Origin: Rohdeia mirabilis
Lineage (GTDB): Bacteria; Planctomycetota; UBA1135; GCA-002686595
DNA: 64,000 nucleotides
Reading direction: 5' to 3'
Assembly (NCBI GenBank): GCA_007750655.1
Contig: CP036290.1
Coordinates: forward strand, 1,240,001 to 1,304,000
A program made the position numbers and the translations under genes. Below the pieces are notes generated by a model. The model was given only the letters and a program-made list of their open reading frames with translations. It did not search any database and was not told where the DNA came from. Positions within the stretch are counted from its first letter, which is position 1, and the number at the start of each line of letters is the position of its first letter. Below are positions 47,614 through 55,753 of this stretch, in pieces.

Positions 47614-48654
47614 ATGAGGACCCAAGCGCTCCGAACCGCCGCCTCGCGCCGCGGCCTGACCCTGCTCGAGCTGCTGATGGTGATGACCGTCATCGGCATC
47701 GTGTTCGGGTTGGGCATCGGAGCGCTGTCCACGATGGACCTGGGTCGCGGCGCCGACGCCGAGGCCCTGCGCGGCGCCCTGCGCAGCGCCCGTGCGTCGG
47801 CCCTGGCCGAACGCCACCCGGCCGCCGTCGACGTCGTCACCGACCCCGAGACCCAGCGCACCAGCCTGGTCGTGCGCCGCATGCGCACGCTCGGGACCTG
47901 GCACTTCGAGTCGCCCGACGGACGCGGCACCGATGGCCTGACCGCGTCGCCCGTCAAGGGTGCGACCCAGATCGACGACGGCTTCGTCGGTCGGGCCCTG
48001 CACTTCTCCGGGCGCGAGCGCGACGCGCGCGCCGAGATCGCGCTCGAGACCAAGTCGGCCTACGACGTGCGCGACGGCTTCTCGATCGATCTCGTGGTGC
48101 GGCTCGACAGCACCTCGGGCGGCACGGTCTTCCGCCTCGGCAAGCGCACGCGCATCTGTGGTCTCGAGGTCGTGGAGGGCGGCGGCCTGTTGGGCTTCGT
48201 CGTGCCGCTCTACTCGGACTCCACGGGCCGCGAGCTCCAGGCCGGCCGCGTCGACCTGAAGCTGCCGCCCGGGACGCTCGAGGCGGGCCGCTGGATCCGC
48301 CTGACCCTGGCCTACGACGGCGCGCAGCTGCGGCTGTTCGTCGACGGTTTCCTGTCCGGCGTCGTCGACGTGCAGGGTCCGTTGCCCCGCATCGACGAGC
48401 CGCTCGTGCTCGGTGGCGAACCCGTGCCGTTCCCCGGCGCGATCGACTCGCTCGTGCTGCGCGGCGTCGACGTCTCCGAGCCGCTGCCCCTGTCGCAGAA
48501 CGCGGAGTGGCCGGCCGAGCTGCCGCGTCGCATCCAGTTCGACGCCGACGGCAGTCTCGACGTGTTGATCCACGGTGGTCTGCCGCTCGAGCTGGTCCTT
48601 CCCAGCGAACCGGACGAACCGGTCTTCGTCGGGCGCCTAGGAGTCGTGCAATGA
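47614..48654 (+). CDS. GspH-like minor pseudopilin carrying a ConA/LamG-like domain
   Basis: A 346-residue prepilin-like protein. The leader ends SRRG, followed by LTLLELLMVMTVIGIVFGLG, with Glu5 present. The next ~80 residues (GADAEALRGALRSARASALAE) match GspH. Instead of the normal small beta domain, residues ~115-320 form a lectin-type sandwich: FVGRALHFSGRERDARAEIA, GFSIDLVVRLDSTSGGTVF, then RWIRLTLAYDGAQLRLFVDG and PLVLGGEP, the classical LamG strand pattern. GspH proteins are normally ~170 residues, so about half the protein is added material. It lies 16 nt after gspG, and its stop overlaps the next ATG (ATGA). Confidence 0.85.
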   Translation: MRTQALRTAASRRGLTLLELLMVMTVIGIVFGLGIGALSTMDLGRGADAEALRGALRSARASALAERHPAAVDVVTDPETQRTSLVVRRMRTLGTWHFESPDGRGTDGLTASPVKGATQIDDGFVGRALHFSGRERDARAEIALETKSAYDVRDGFSIDLVVRLDSTSGGTVFRLGKRTRICGLEVVEGGGLLGFVVPLYSDSTGRELQAGRVDLKLPPGTLEAGRWIRLTLAYDGAQLRLFVDGFLSGVVDVQGPLPRIDEPLVLGGEPVPFPGAIDSLVLRGVDVSEPLPLSQNAEWPAELPRRIQFDADGSLDVLIHGGLPLELVLPSEPDEPVFVGRLGVVQ

Positions 48655-51600
48655 GGATCCACGAGATGCAGTCGCCCACGGGTTCGATCGGCCGCACGGC
48701 CCACGGTCTCGGCCACGACCACGGCACTCGGCGTGCCCAGGGCGAAGCGCGCCGCGGCGTCGCGCTCATCGTGGTGCTCCTCGCGCTCATGGCGCTGTTC
48801 GCGCTGTGCGCTCCGTTCCTGTGGCTCGCCAGTTCGGTCGACGACGCGTCGTCCCGCCTGGTCGATCGCACGCGCACCCAGCTCGCGCTCGACGACGCAG
48901 CGGTGCACGCGCGCCTCGTGCTCGCGGGCACGCACCCGTCGCTCGACCCCGATCGCGACTTCGACTCGCTCGACGAGCTGTCGGGGACGTGGCCGCTCGA
49001 CGAACTGCTGTACGACTCGCTCGACGAGCAGGGCGTCATGTGGGACCACGCGGTCGAGGACCTGGCCGGTCGCATCGATCTCGCCAGCTGTCCGCCTTCG
49101 GTGCTCGCCAACCTCCTGGGCCTGTCGGGCTACCTGACCCAGCCGCTCGCGTCGGACGACGAAGAGCTGCGCCTCTCCGGTGGCGATCGCTTCCCCGAAG
49201 CCGGCTACCTGTACGTGGGTGGCGAGTTCATCGCCTACGACACCCGCCGCGGTGGAACGTTCACGGACCTGACGCGCGCGCTCTTCTACAACGAGGACGA
49301 AGGCGGCTGCGGTCCGCGCCCCGCCAGCACGCACGGCGCGGGCACGCCGGTCTTCGGGATGGAGGCGATGGTCTTCGCCCAGTGGCGCCAGACGCGCGGG
49401 ATGCGCGCGGCGCGCGCGATGGGCTTCGGCGAGCTGGGGGAGGAGCTGCGCCGACTCCTGCCGGAACAGCGCACGCCGCTGAGCGCGCAGAACGAGGTCG
49501 CGACCCCGGAGCTGGCGTACGACCCGCTGCGCGAGATGGCGATCGTGCTCGACCGGACCGCGACGCTGTACGGCGACGTGGCCGCGAGTCGGCGCTGGCA
49601 GAGCCCGGTGCGCGTCGAGAACCTGCTGGTCGGGCGCGCGAGCTGTCGCCTGCGCGTGTCCGACGCCCGTTGGTTCTCGCCCGGTTCGACCGTGCGCATC
49701 GTCGGCGCGGACGGCAACGAGGAACTCGGCATCGTGCGCGGCTTCGTGCGCGGCGGGTTCATCGTTCTCGAGGAGCCGGTGCGCAACGACTACGCGCCGC
49801 GCCAGGCCCAGGTCCAGGTGCTGTCGCGCCGTCCGGTCAACGTGAACACGGCCAGCCGCGACGTCCTGGTCGCGCTGTTCGAGAACCTGGCGCTCCTGGG
49901 GCGCAACGATCGCGTCACGCGCGGCGAGGCCGAGCGCCTCTCCGACACGATCATCGAGCAGCGCCCGTTCGAGGGCTTCGAGGACTTCCTCGAGCGACTC
50001 CTGCTGCCCGCCGGTGGCATCGTGAAGGCCGAACCGGGGCAGTCGAACGAACAGGCGCGGCAGGGCGCGGCGGCCGACATCGCGCCCTTCCTCGACCTGA
50101 ACGACGTGATCGCGATCTACAAGAACGCGCGCAACGCGAACGACTCGGACCTCTCGTTCTCGACGATGCCGCTCGCGTTCACGTCGCGCGACGTGTTCTC
50201 GATCGACCTGCGCGCGAGCCTGAACGTCCAGGGCCTGAAGGAGCGTTTCTCCGTCGCGCGCGAGCAGATCGAGTTCGTGGCGCCCCCCGGCGAGCTGCTC
50301 CACGCCTGGGCCAGTCAGAGCGACTTCGAGGAGGAACTTCGACTCGATCGCGCGGCGCCCGGTTGGCTCTCCGGCCCCGCGGCCGTCAGCGTTCCCGACC
50401 TGCGCTTCGGTGGTTCGCCGCCGCCGCGTTCCATCTCGCAGCTCGCGATCTCGATCGACGCCGAGAGCGGTGAAGCACCGGTCTCCCGCTCGATCTTCCC
50501 GAGCGACGAACCGGACGGGTTCGTGCGCCCGTGGACCGAGCGCGCGGACGAAGCGGGGCCGCGCCAGGGTCGCGTCGTGCACTTCGATCGTTCGCGCGGC
50601 GATCTCGAAGGACACGATCTCGGCCAGCAGGTCCTCGACTACGCTCCCGAGACCGGTCAGGTGGGCTGGGCCGACGGCAACGGCGTGTTCCAACCGTCGG
50701 GTCTGTCGCTGTGGGTCAAGCCCACCGACACGACGAGCGGACACCTGTTCGACTCCGGCACGGGCAGCCCCGACAACGACCGCTACCGCGCCTTCTTCGA
50801 GAACGGCGAGTTGATCGTCGAGGTGCTCGACGCGGTCGGCGACCACCCGGACACCGAGTTCGAGGAGCGCGCGCGCCTGCGCCTGCCGCTGGCCGGATCG
50901 CCGCTGGTTCCGGGTCTGTGGAGCCACCTCGAGGTGGACATGCACTCGAACCGGCCGGACGGCATCTCCCTGCGGCTCGACGGGATGGGCTTCGGCCGAC
51001 CGCAGTCCGCCACGTCCGTCGCCGTTCGCGGTCGCACGTTCCTGACCGGCGCGATCGGCTCGGACGACACGACGATCCCCGTCGAGTCGACCGAGGACTT
51101 CCCGGACACCTGCACGCTCCTGATCGGCAACGAGGTCGTCGAGGCGGTGAAGAGCGGCCCGAACAGCTTCGAGGCCGTGCACCAGCTGAACGGCGAACTC
51201 GCGGGCTACGGCGGGCGACTCGCGCGCGAGCTGTTCGAGTACCGCTCGGCCCAGGGCGCGCTCGAGCTCGTGAACCGCTCGATCGTCACCAAGCCCGGCA
51301 CCTATCCCGTCGGGACGCAGGTCCAGCTGTGGGGGTACAGCTCGCTGCTCTCCAGCGAGATCCCTCCCGGCGGCGGTGTCCTCGACGGCGACATCGGTCC
51401 GTTCTCGGTGGCGCGCGTCGTCGGCGTCGACGGAACGCGCGGCGAGGAGATCAGCTTCACCGTGCGCGGCGGCGGCGTGGCCGGGCCGTTCGAGATCCCG
51501 ATCGGGCTGGGTTTCGACGCGGGCGAGACGCCGCCCGAGACGCTCGAACTCGCGGCGTGCGACTCGAACCAGACCGCGAGCGAAGCCATGCGCGGCTTCA

Positions 51601-54065
51601 GTCGCAGCGGCGGCTACGCGCTCGTGATGCAGCGACTGACCTCGTTCGTCGTGCCGCCGACGGGTGGCAACCCGGGCGAGACCGTCGACGGTCCGCAGAC
51701 GCCCTTCGGGACGCCGCTGTTCGGACTGCAGGTGATCCGCTACGGCGGCGTGCGCGCCACGTCGTTGACCGGCCTCGACTGGAGCGTCGACGCGAACTCG
51801 ATCCCGTCGCTGGAAGGGACCTATCCCATCATCGGCGAGGTCGGGGTGCCGCGCGCGTACCTGATCGAGTACGGCGGGCGCCTGGCCGATCCCGACGCGT
51901 TCAACGAGAGTCTCGCGGCGCAGATCGTCGTCGTGCCGATCTCGCTGCCCTGTGGCGCGAACCAGATCGACTTCCTCGAGGCGGAGCCGCTCTACGGTGC
52001 GAACTTCGACCCGACCGACGTCGTGAACGGCGAGGAGACGGCGCGCTTCGCCCAGCTCACGCGCACCGACCGCGCGGAGAACACGGAGTGGTTCCGCTAC
52101 GACTTCATCCTGAACGGTGAGTTCGTGCGCGCGGCGCCTTCGGCCTTCATCTCGCTCTACACGGCGCTGACCCGCGGGCAGGACTTCGATGGCGAGGTCA
52201 GCACGCCCGGCGGAAGTGGCGGGGGCGGTGGCGTGCCCGGAGGTGGAGCGAGCGGCGGAGCGAGCGGCGGCGTGCCGGGAGGCTTCGGCTTCGTCGAGGA
52301 CGACGCGTCCCAACTGCCCGTCGTCGGTGCGAGCACCGCACGAACGCCCGCGAGCGCGAGCCTGCCCGAGCCCCTCGTCGGCCCGTTCACCGCGACCGTC
52401 CCCGGTGCTCCGCCGCTGTCCTACTGGGACCCGCGCATCGGCGAGGACGAGCTCGAGGACCTGCCGTTCACGAGCGCCATGTCGGACGCGCTCCAGTTCC
52501 GCGGCGTGCTCGACACGTTCAGCCACGCGCACCCCGACGGCACCGACGTGCTGCCGGTCGTGCGCGTCGCCGACCCGCGCCTGCAGAGCACCGATCGCGG
52601 ATGGATGGGGCGCGGCGATCCGGTCTTCCTCGTCTCGGACCTGCCCGGCGATCCCGGTCAGGCCGTGGTCGTGCACCGCGCGTGGCGACCGATCACGTTC
52701 CAGTACGACAACGTCGGCGACTTCCCGACCCAGCTGACGACCTCGTGGCAGGCCGAGCCGGGCTTGCTCGCGACGGACCTCGGCGACCGTCTGACGCCGA
52801 TCTACGGCATCGAGAACTGGACCCAGGTCCAACTGGTCGCCTTCGACCGTCAGGTTGGACTGCCGTACCTGCCCGACGCGAACCCGCTCGCGTACGGCGA
52901 CATGCGCGAGCGCAACCGCATCACGAAGTTCCCCTCCGGCGAGGCGCCGAGGCTCGCGGCGGGTCTCTCCATCGGCGCGTCCCTCGACGGTGGCGAACGC
53001 CTCGACGCGGTGGTGGACGAGATCGAGTTCCACACCGGACAATTCGCGCCGTTCCGCACGCCGCCGCTGGGTTTCGATCTGATCCTCGCGGCCGAGATCG
53101 ACGACGAGCAGACGACGCTCGCCGTGCAGAACGGCATGCGCTCGGCCTGGGGCATCGTCGGCTTCGGCAACCAGTCGGTGCTCGACCGTCTGCCCGAGGA
53201 CGGCGGCCTCCTGCGCATCGGGCGCGAGATCCTCGCGTACCAGAGCTACGACACGACGACGAACGAGTTCCAGTTGGCCGAGAACGGCCGCGGCCTGCTC
53301 GGCACCGACGCGTCGGCCCACGCGGAGTGGGAGTCGGTGGTGTTCCTCTCGCACGTGTCCGTCAGCACGCTGACCGCGAACCTGCGCGTGGACGACGAGT
53401 TCCTGCAGCTCGACGGAAGTGGCGGCGGGAACCGCACGGGAGCCGACGACTTCGGCGACGTGGGCACGGTGCTCGTCGGCGACGAACTGGTGGGCTACAC
53501 CTACAAGGACGGCAACGTCCTCGGCATGCCGCGCACCTCGTCCCAGCCGGGTCGGAACGACTTCCAGGGCCAGCCGGCCTTCCGCGGTCGTTTCGGCACC
53601 CTGCCGGACGAGCATCCGGCGGGCACGGCGGTGATCCGCTTCCCCGTGCGCTACGCCGATCGCTTCTCGGCGCGCGCCGACCTGCCCGAGCTCGCCCACC
53701 TGACGCTGCAGCTCTCCCAGCCCGACGCGTTCCTGACCGGGATCTTCTTCGAGCAGGACGCGGTGCCGGACGGCAGCGTGCGCCTCGGCGTCCTGCAGCG
53801 CACCGACGAGAGCGTGCCCTGGGACGCCGATCCGAACGACGAACCGGCGCTCGAGGTCTTCTACGAGGCCGATCCAAGTCAAGGTCCGATCGCGCAGGGA
53901 CGCCAGATCGACCGCGCCGAGTGGCGCGTGTTCGTGGAGTACATGTCCGGTGCCTTCGATCCCGTCGAAGGCCTGGCCACCGGTTGGAAGCAGACGCCTT
54001 CGCTGCTGATGTTCGGTGCGCTGTACTTCGCACCGGGACGCGTCATCGCGCGGAGGGAGCGGTGA
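48651..54065 (+). CDS. Giant GspK-like minor pseudopilin with embedded beta modules
   Basis: A 1804-residue protein, against ~330 for typical GspK. The N terminus has the GspK-type membrane segment RRGVALIVVLLALMALFAL without the Glu5 of other pseudopilins. The family's helix-hairpin-helix signature appears as RPVNVNTASRDVLVALF near residue 396. Added modules are four copies of an IGxExxxY-type beta module (~177-240, 807-867, 1507-1573, 1599-1667), a ConA/LamG-like domain (~640-783), and a Gly-rich linker near 1186-1211. It probably caps the pseudopilus tip with GspI and GspJ and presents these domains outward (inference). The frame is intact, with GC-rich codon use like its neighbours. Coupled by ATGA and GTGA overlaps. 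Confidence 0.88.
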   Translation: MRIHEMQSPTGSIGRTAHGLGHDHGTRRAQGEARRGVALIVVLLALMALFALCAPFLWLASSVDDASSRLVDRTRTQLALDDAAVHARLVLAGTHPSLDPDRDFDSLDELSGTWPLDELLYDSLDEQGVMWDHAVEDLAGRIDLASCPPSVLANLLGLSGYLTQPLASDDEELRLSGGDRFPEAGYLYVGGEFIAYDTRRGGTFTDLTRALFYNEDEGGCGPRPASTHGAGTPVFGMEAMVFAQWRQTRGMRAARAMGFGELGEELRRLLPEQRTPLSAQNEVATPELAYDPLREMAIVLDRTATLYGDVAASRRWQSPVRVENLLVGRASCRLRVSDARWFSPGSTVRIVGADGNEELGIVRGFVRGGFIVLEEPVRNDYAPRQAQVQVLSRRPVNVNTASRDVLVALFENLALLGRNDRVTRGEAERLSDTIIEQRPFEGFEDFLERLLLPAGGIVKAEPGQSNEQARQGAAADIAPFLDLNDVIAIYKNARNANDSDLSFSTMPLAFTSRDVFSIDLRASLNVQGLKERFSVAREQIEFVAPPGELLHAWASQSDFEEELRLDRAAPGWLSGPAAVSVPDLRFGGSPPPRSISQLAISIDAESGEAPVSRSIFPSDEPDGFVRPWTERADEAGPRQGRVVHFDRSRGDLEGHDLGQQVLDYAPETGQVGWADGNGVFQPSGLSLWVKPTDTTSGHLFDSGTGSPDNDRYRAFFENGELIVEVLDAVGDHPDTEFEERARLRLPLAGSPLVPGLWSHLEVDMHSNRPDGISLRLDGMGFGRPQSATSVAVRGRTFLTGAIGSDDTTIPVESTEDFPDTCTLLIGNEVVEAVKSGPNSFEAVHQLNGELAGYGGRLARELFEYRSAQGALELVNRSIVTKPGTYPVGTQVQLWGYSSLLSSEIPPGGGVLDGDIGPFSVARVVGVDGTRGEEISFTVRGGGVAGPFEIPIGLGFDAGETPPETLELAACDSNQTASEAMRGFSRSGGYALVMQRLTSFVVPPTGGNPGETVDGPQTPFGTPLFGLQVIRYGGVRATSLTGLDWSVDANSIPSLEGTYPIIGEVGVPRAYLIEYGGRLADPDAFNESLAAQIVVVPISLPCGANQIDFLEAEPLYGANFDPTDVVNGEETARFAQLTRTDRAENTEWFRYDFILNGEFVRAAPSAFISLYTALTRGQDFDGEVSTPGGSGGGGGVPGGGASGGASGGVPGGFGFVEDDASQLPVVGASTARTPASASLPEPLVGPFTATVPGAPPLSYWDPRIGEDELEDLPFTSAMSDALQFRGVLDTFSHAHPDGTDVLPVVRVADPRLQSTDRGWMGRGDPVFLVSDLPGDPGQAVVVHRAWRPITFQYDNVGDFPTQLTTSWQAEPGLLATDLGDRLTPIYGIENWTQVQLVAFDRQVGLPYLPDANPLAYGDMRERNRITKFPSGEAPRLAAGLSIGASLDGGERLDAVVDEIEFHTGQFAPFRTPPLGFDLILAAEIDDEQTTLAVQNGMRSAWGIVGFGNQSVLDRLPEDGGLLRIGREILAYQSYDTTTNEFQLAENGRGLLGTDASAHAEWESVVFLSHVSVSTLTANLRVDDEFLQLDGSGGGNRTGADDFGDVGTVLVGDELVGYTYKDGNVLGMPRTSSQPGRNDFQGQPAFRGRFGTLPDEHPAGTAVIRFPVRYADRFSARADLPELAHLTLQLSQPDAFLTGIFFEQDAVPDGSVRLGVLQRTDESVPWDADPNDEPALEVFYEADPSQGPIAQGRQIDRAEWRVFVEYMSGAFDPVEGLATGWKQTPSLLMFGALYFAPGRVIARRER

Positions 54066-55195
54066 TCGGTCGCTGGACCTCCGGGCACGCGGCGCGCCGC
54101 GGTCTGACGCTGATCGAGCTCGTGCTCGCGCTCGGGCTGTTCGCGCTGTTGTCGTTGATGGTCGTGCAGTTGCTCGACTCGACGATGCGGGTGTGGGGGC
54201 GCGCCGAGGCCCAGCGCTACGCGATCGGCACGCACTCGACCCTGTCCTCGCAGATCCTCGACGAGTTGGACCAACTGGCCGGCGGCGAACGCGGGGACCT
54301 GTTGATCGACTGGGAGATCTTCGACACCGACGGCGACCTGATCGCCACGCGTCCGCTGCCGCGCCTGCGCTTCGTGCGCCGCGCGACGGCCGCCGACATG
54401 AACCGACTCGGTCAGCGCGAGATCGACCCGAACGACCCGACGACGGCGCGACTGCGCGGCGGCGAGCTGCCCCTGCTCGAAGTGGTGTACTGCGTGCTGC
54501 CGAGCGAGATCGAAGGCCTGCTCGAGACCGGCGAACTGGCCGAAGGCATGCCGGGCGCGCCGGGCGACGTCGTGCTGTGGCGCGGCGAACGCCTGCTCGA
54601 CGACGCCTCGAGGCCGAGCGCGTTCGACGACGACTTCTTCCTGAACGGCTTCCCGCCGACCGGTTCGGCCGAACCGGTGCACGACGGGATCCTGTGGGTC
54701 GAGCTGTTGTGCGCGGGGCGCGGCACCCGTCTCGATCGCGGCTGGCGCGTCGGCACCACGCCGCAGGACGCCGCGCGCGCCTGGGACGCGCACGGCGGCG
54801 GTCGTCTCGACACCGCTCTGCACCCGTTCAACGCGCCCTACATGGGCCAGGGCACCTACCGCGGCGAGCCGCTGTTCCCGCGCCGCGTGCGCCTCGTGCT
54901 CGAGGTCGAAGGACCGTCCGACGCGAAGCGCCGCGCCGCCCTGGCCGAGCCGCTGACCCCGGAAGCGATCGAGATGGTGGTGCGCGACCCCCAGCTCCTG
55001 CCCCCCGCCGGTACGCTCGTCCTCATGGGGGAGGAGTGGGTCAAGATCTCGCAGCCCGGGACGCGCACGCGCATCGAGCGCGCCCAACGCGGCACCGCGC
55101 CGCGCCCGCACCGCGTCGGGACGCCGCTGCAGTACGGCCGCCGCTTCGAACGCGAGGTGCGCATTCCGCTCTTCCGGGAGGACTGGAGGTCGTGA
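54062..55195 (+). CDS. GspJ-like minor pseudopilin with an extra C-terminal beta module
   Basis: A 377-residue prepilin-like protein. The leader ends ARRG, followed by LTLIELVLALGLFALLSLMV with Glu5. RVWGRAEAQRYAIGTHSTLSSQI continues as in GspJ. The central part (LLEVVYCVLPSEIEGLL, DGILWVELLCAG) is a beta domain. The final ~65 residues contain the same LVLMGEEWVKI...RAQRGTAPRPHRVGTPLQ module that recurs in the neighbouring GspK-like protein. The usual GspJ is ~200 residues. GTG 54062 overlaps the GspK stop by 4 bp, and its own stop overlaps the GspI start, so gspK-J-I are translationally coupled. Confidence 0.85.
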   Translation: MIGRWTSGHAARRGLTLIELVLALGLFALLSLMVVQLLDSTMRVWGRAEAQRYAIGTHSTLSSQILDELDQLAGGERGDLLIDWEIFDTDGDLIATRPLPRLRFVRRATAADMNRLGQREIDPNDPTTARLRGGELPLLEVVYCVLPSEIEGLLETGELAEGMPGAPGDVVLWRGERLLDDASRPSAFDDDFFLNGFPPTGSAEPVHDGILWVELLCAGRGTRLDRGWRVGTTPQDAARAWDAHGGGRLDTALHPFNAPYMGQGTYRGEPLFPRRVRLVLEVEGPSDAKRRAALAEPLTPEAIEMVVRDPQLLPPAGTLVLMGEEWVKISQPGTRTRIERAQRGTAPRPHRVGTPLQYGRRFEREVRIPLFREDWRS

Positions 55196-55740
55196 AGCTC
55201 CTCGTTCCTTCGAAGCGCGCGCCGCGTGCGCCGCGCGCCGGTCTGACCATCCTCGAAGTGGTGCTCGCCATGGGCATCCTCGCGATGGGGATGGCGGCGA
55301 TCATCAGCATCTTCACCTCGGCCGCGGCGCTCGGTGTCTCCGCACGCCAACGGGCCGAGGCCGCGGCCGCGCTCGAGTACGTCGTCGCCGACGTTTCCGA
55401 ACGGCTGTTCCCGCTGGACGAGGACGGCAACGTGCTCGAACCCGTGCGGGTCGACCGCGCTCCCGTGCCCGGCTTCGAGCGCCTCTCGTTCAGCGCCAAC
55501 GCCCAGTTGGCGGCCCAACCGCCCGGCCCCGGACTTCCGCCCCTGTACCGGGTCGACATCACGATCCACTGGAGCGAACAGGGCCGCGACCGCGGCCTCG
55601 AACACTCGACCCTCCTGCCCGGCGCCGTCTCGCTCAGCGAACGTCTGCGCCGCGACCTGTACGGGATCGAACCCATCGAAGCCACGTCGAAGGCCCCGGT
55701 CGCGGATGCGTCCGAAGGCCCCGAGACGAACGGCTCCTGA
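55192..55740 (+). CDS. GspI/PilV-like minor pseudopilin
   Basis: A 182-residue prepilin-like protein. A basic leader ending PRAG precedes LTILEVVLAMGILAMGMAAI, with Glu5 present and the M-G-I-L-A pattern common in GspI/PilV. The soluble part is short, with LYRVDITIHWSEQGRDR as the GspI-like final strands. Size is close to normal, in contrast to the enlarged GspH, GspJ and GspK here. GTG 55192 overlaps the previous stop. It should form the pseudopilus tip complex with GspJ and GspK, where GspI is the hub in known systems. Confidence 0.85.
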   Translation: MKLLVPSKRAPRAPRAGLTILEVVLAMGILAMGMAAIISIFTSAAALGVSARQRAEAAAALEYVVADVSERLFPLDEDGNVLEPVRVDRAPVPGFERLSFSANAQLAAQPPGPGLPPLYRVDITIHWSEQGRDRGLEHSTLLPGAVSLSERLRRDLYGIEPIEATSKAPVADASEGPETNGS

Positions 55741-55753
55741 CCCTTCCGTCACC

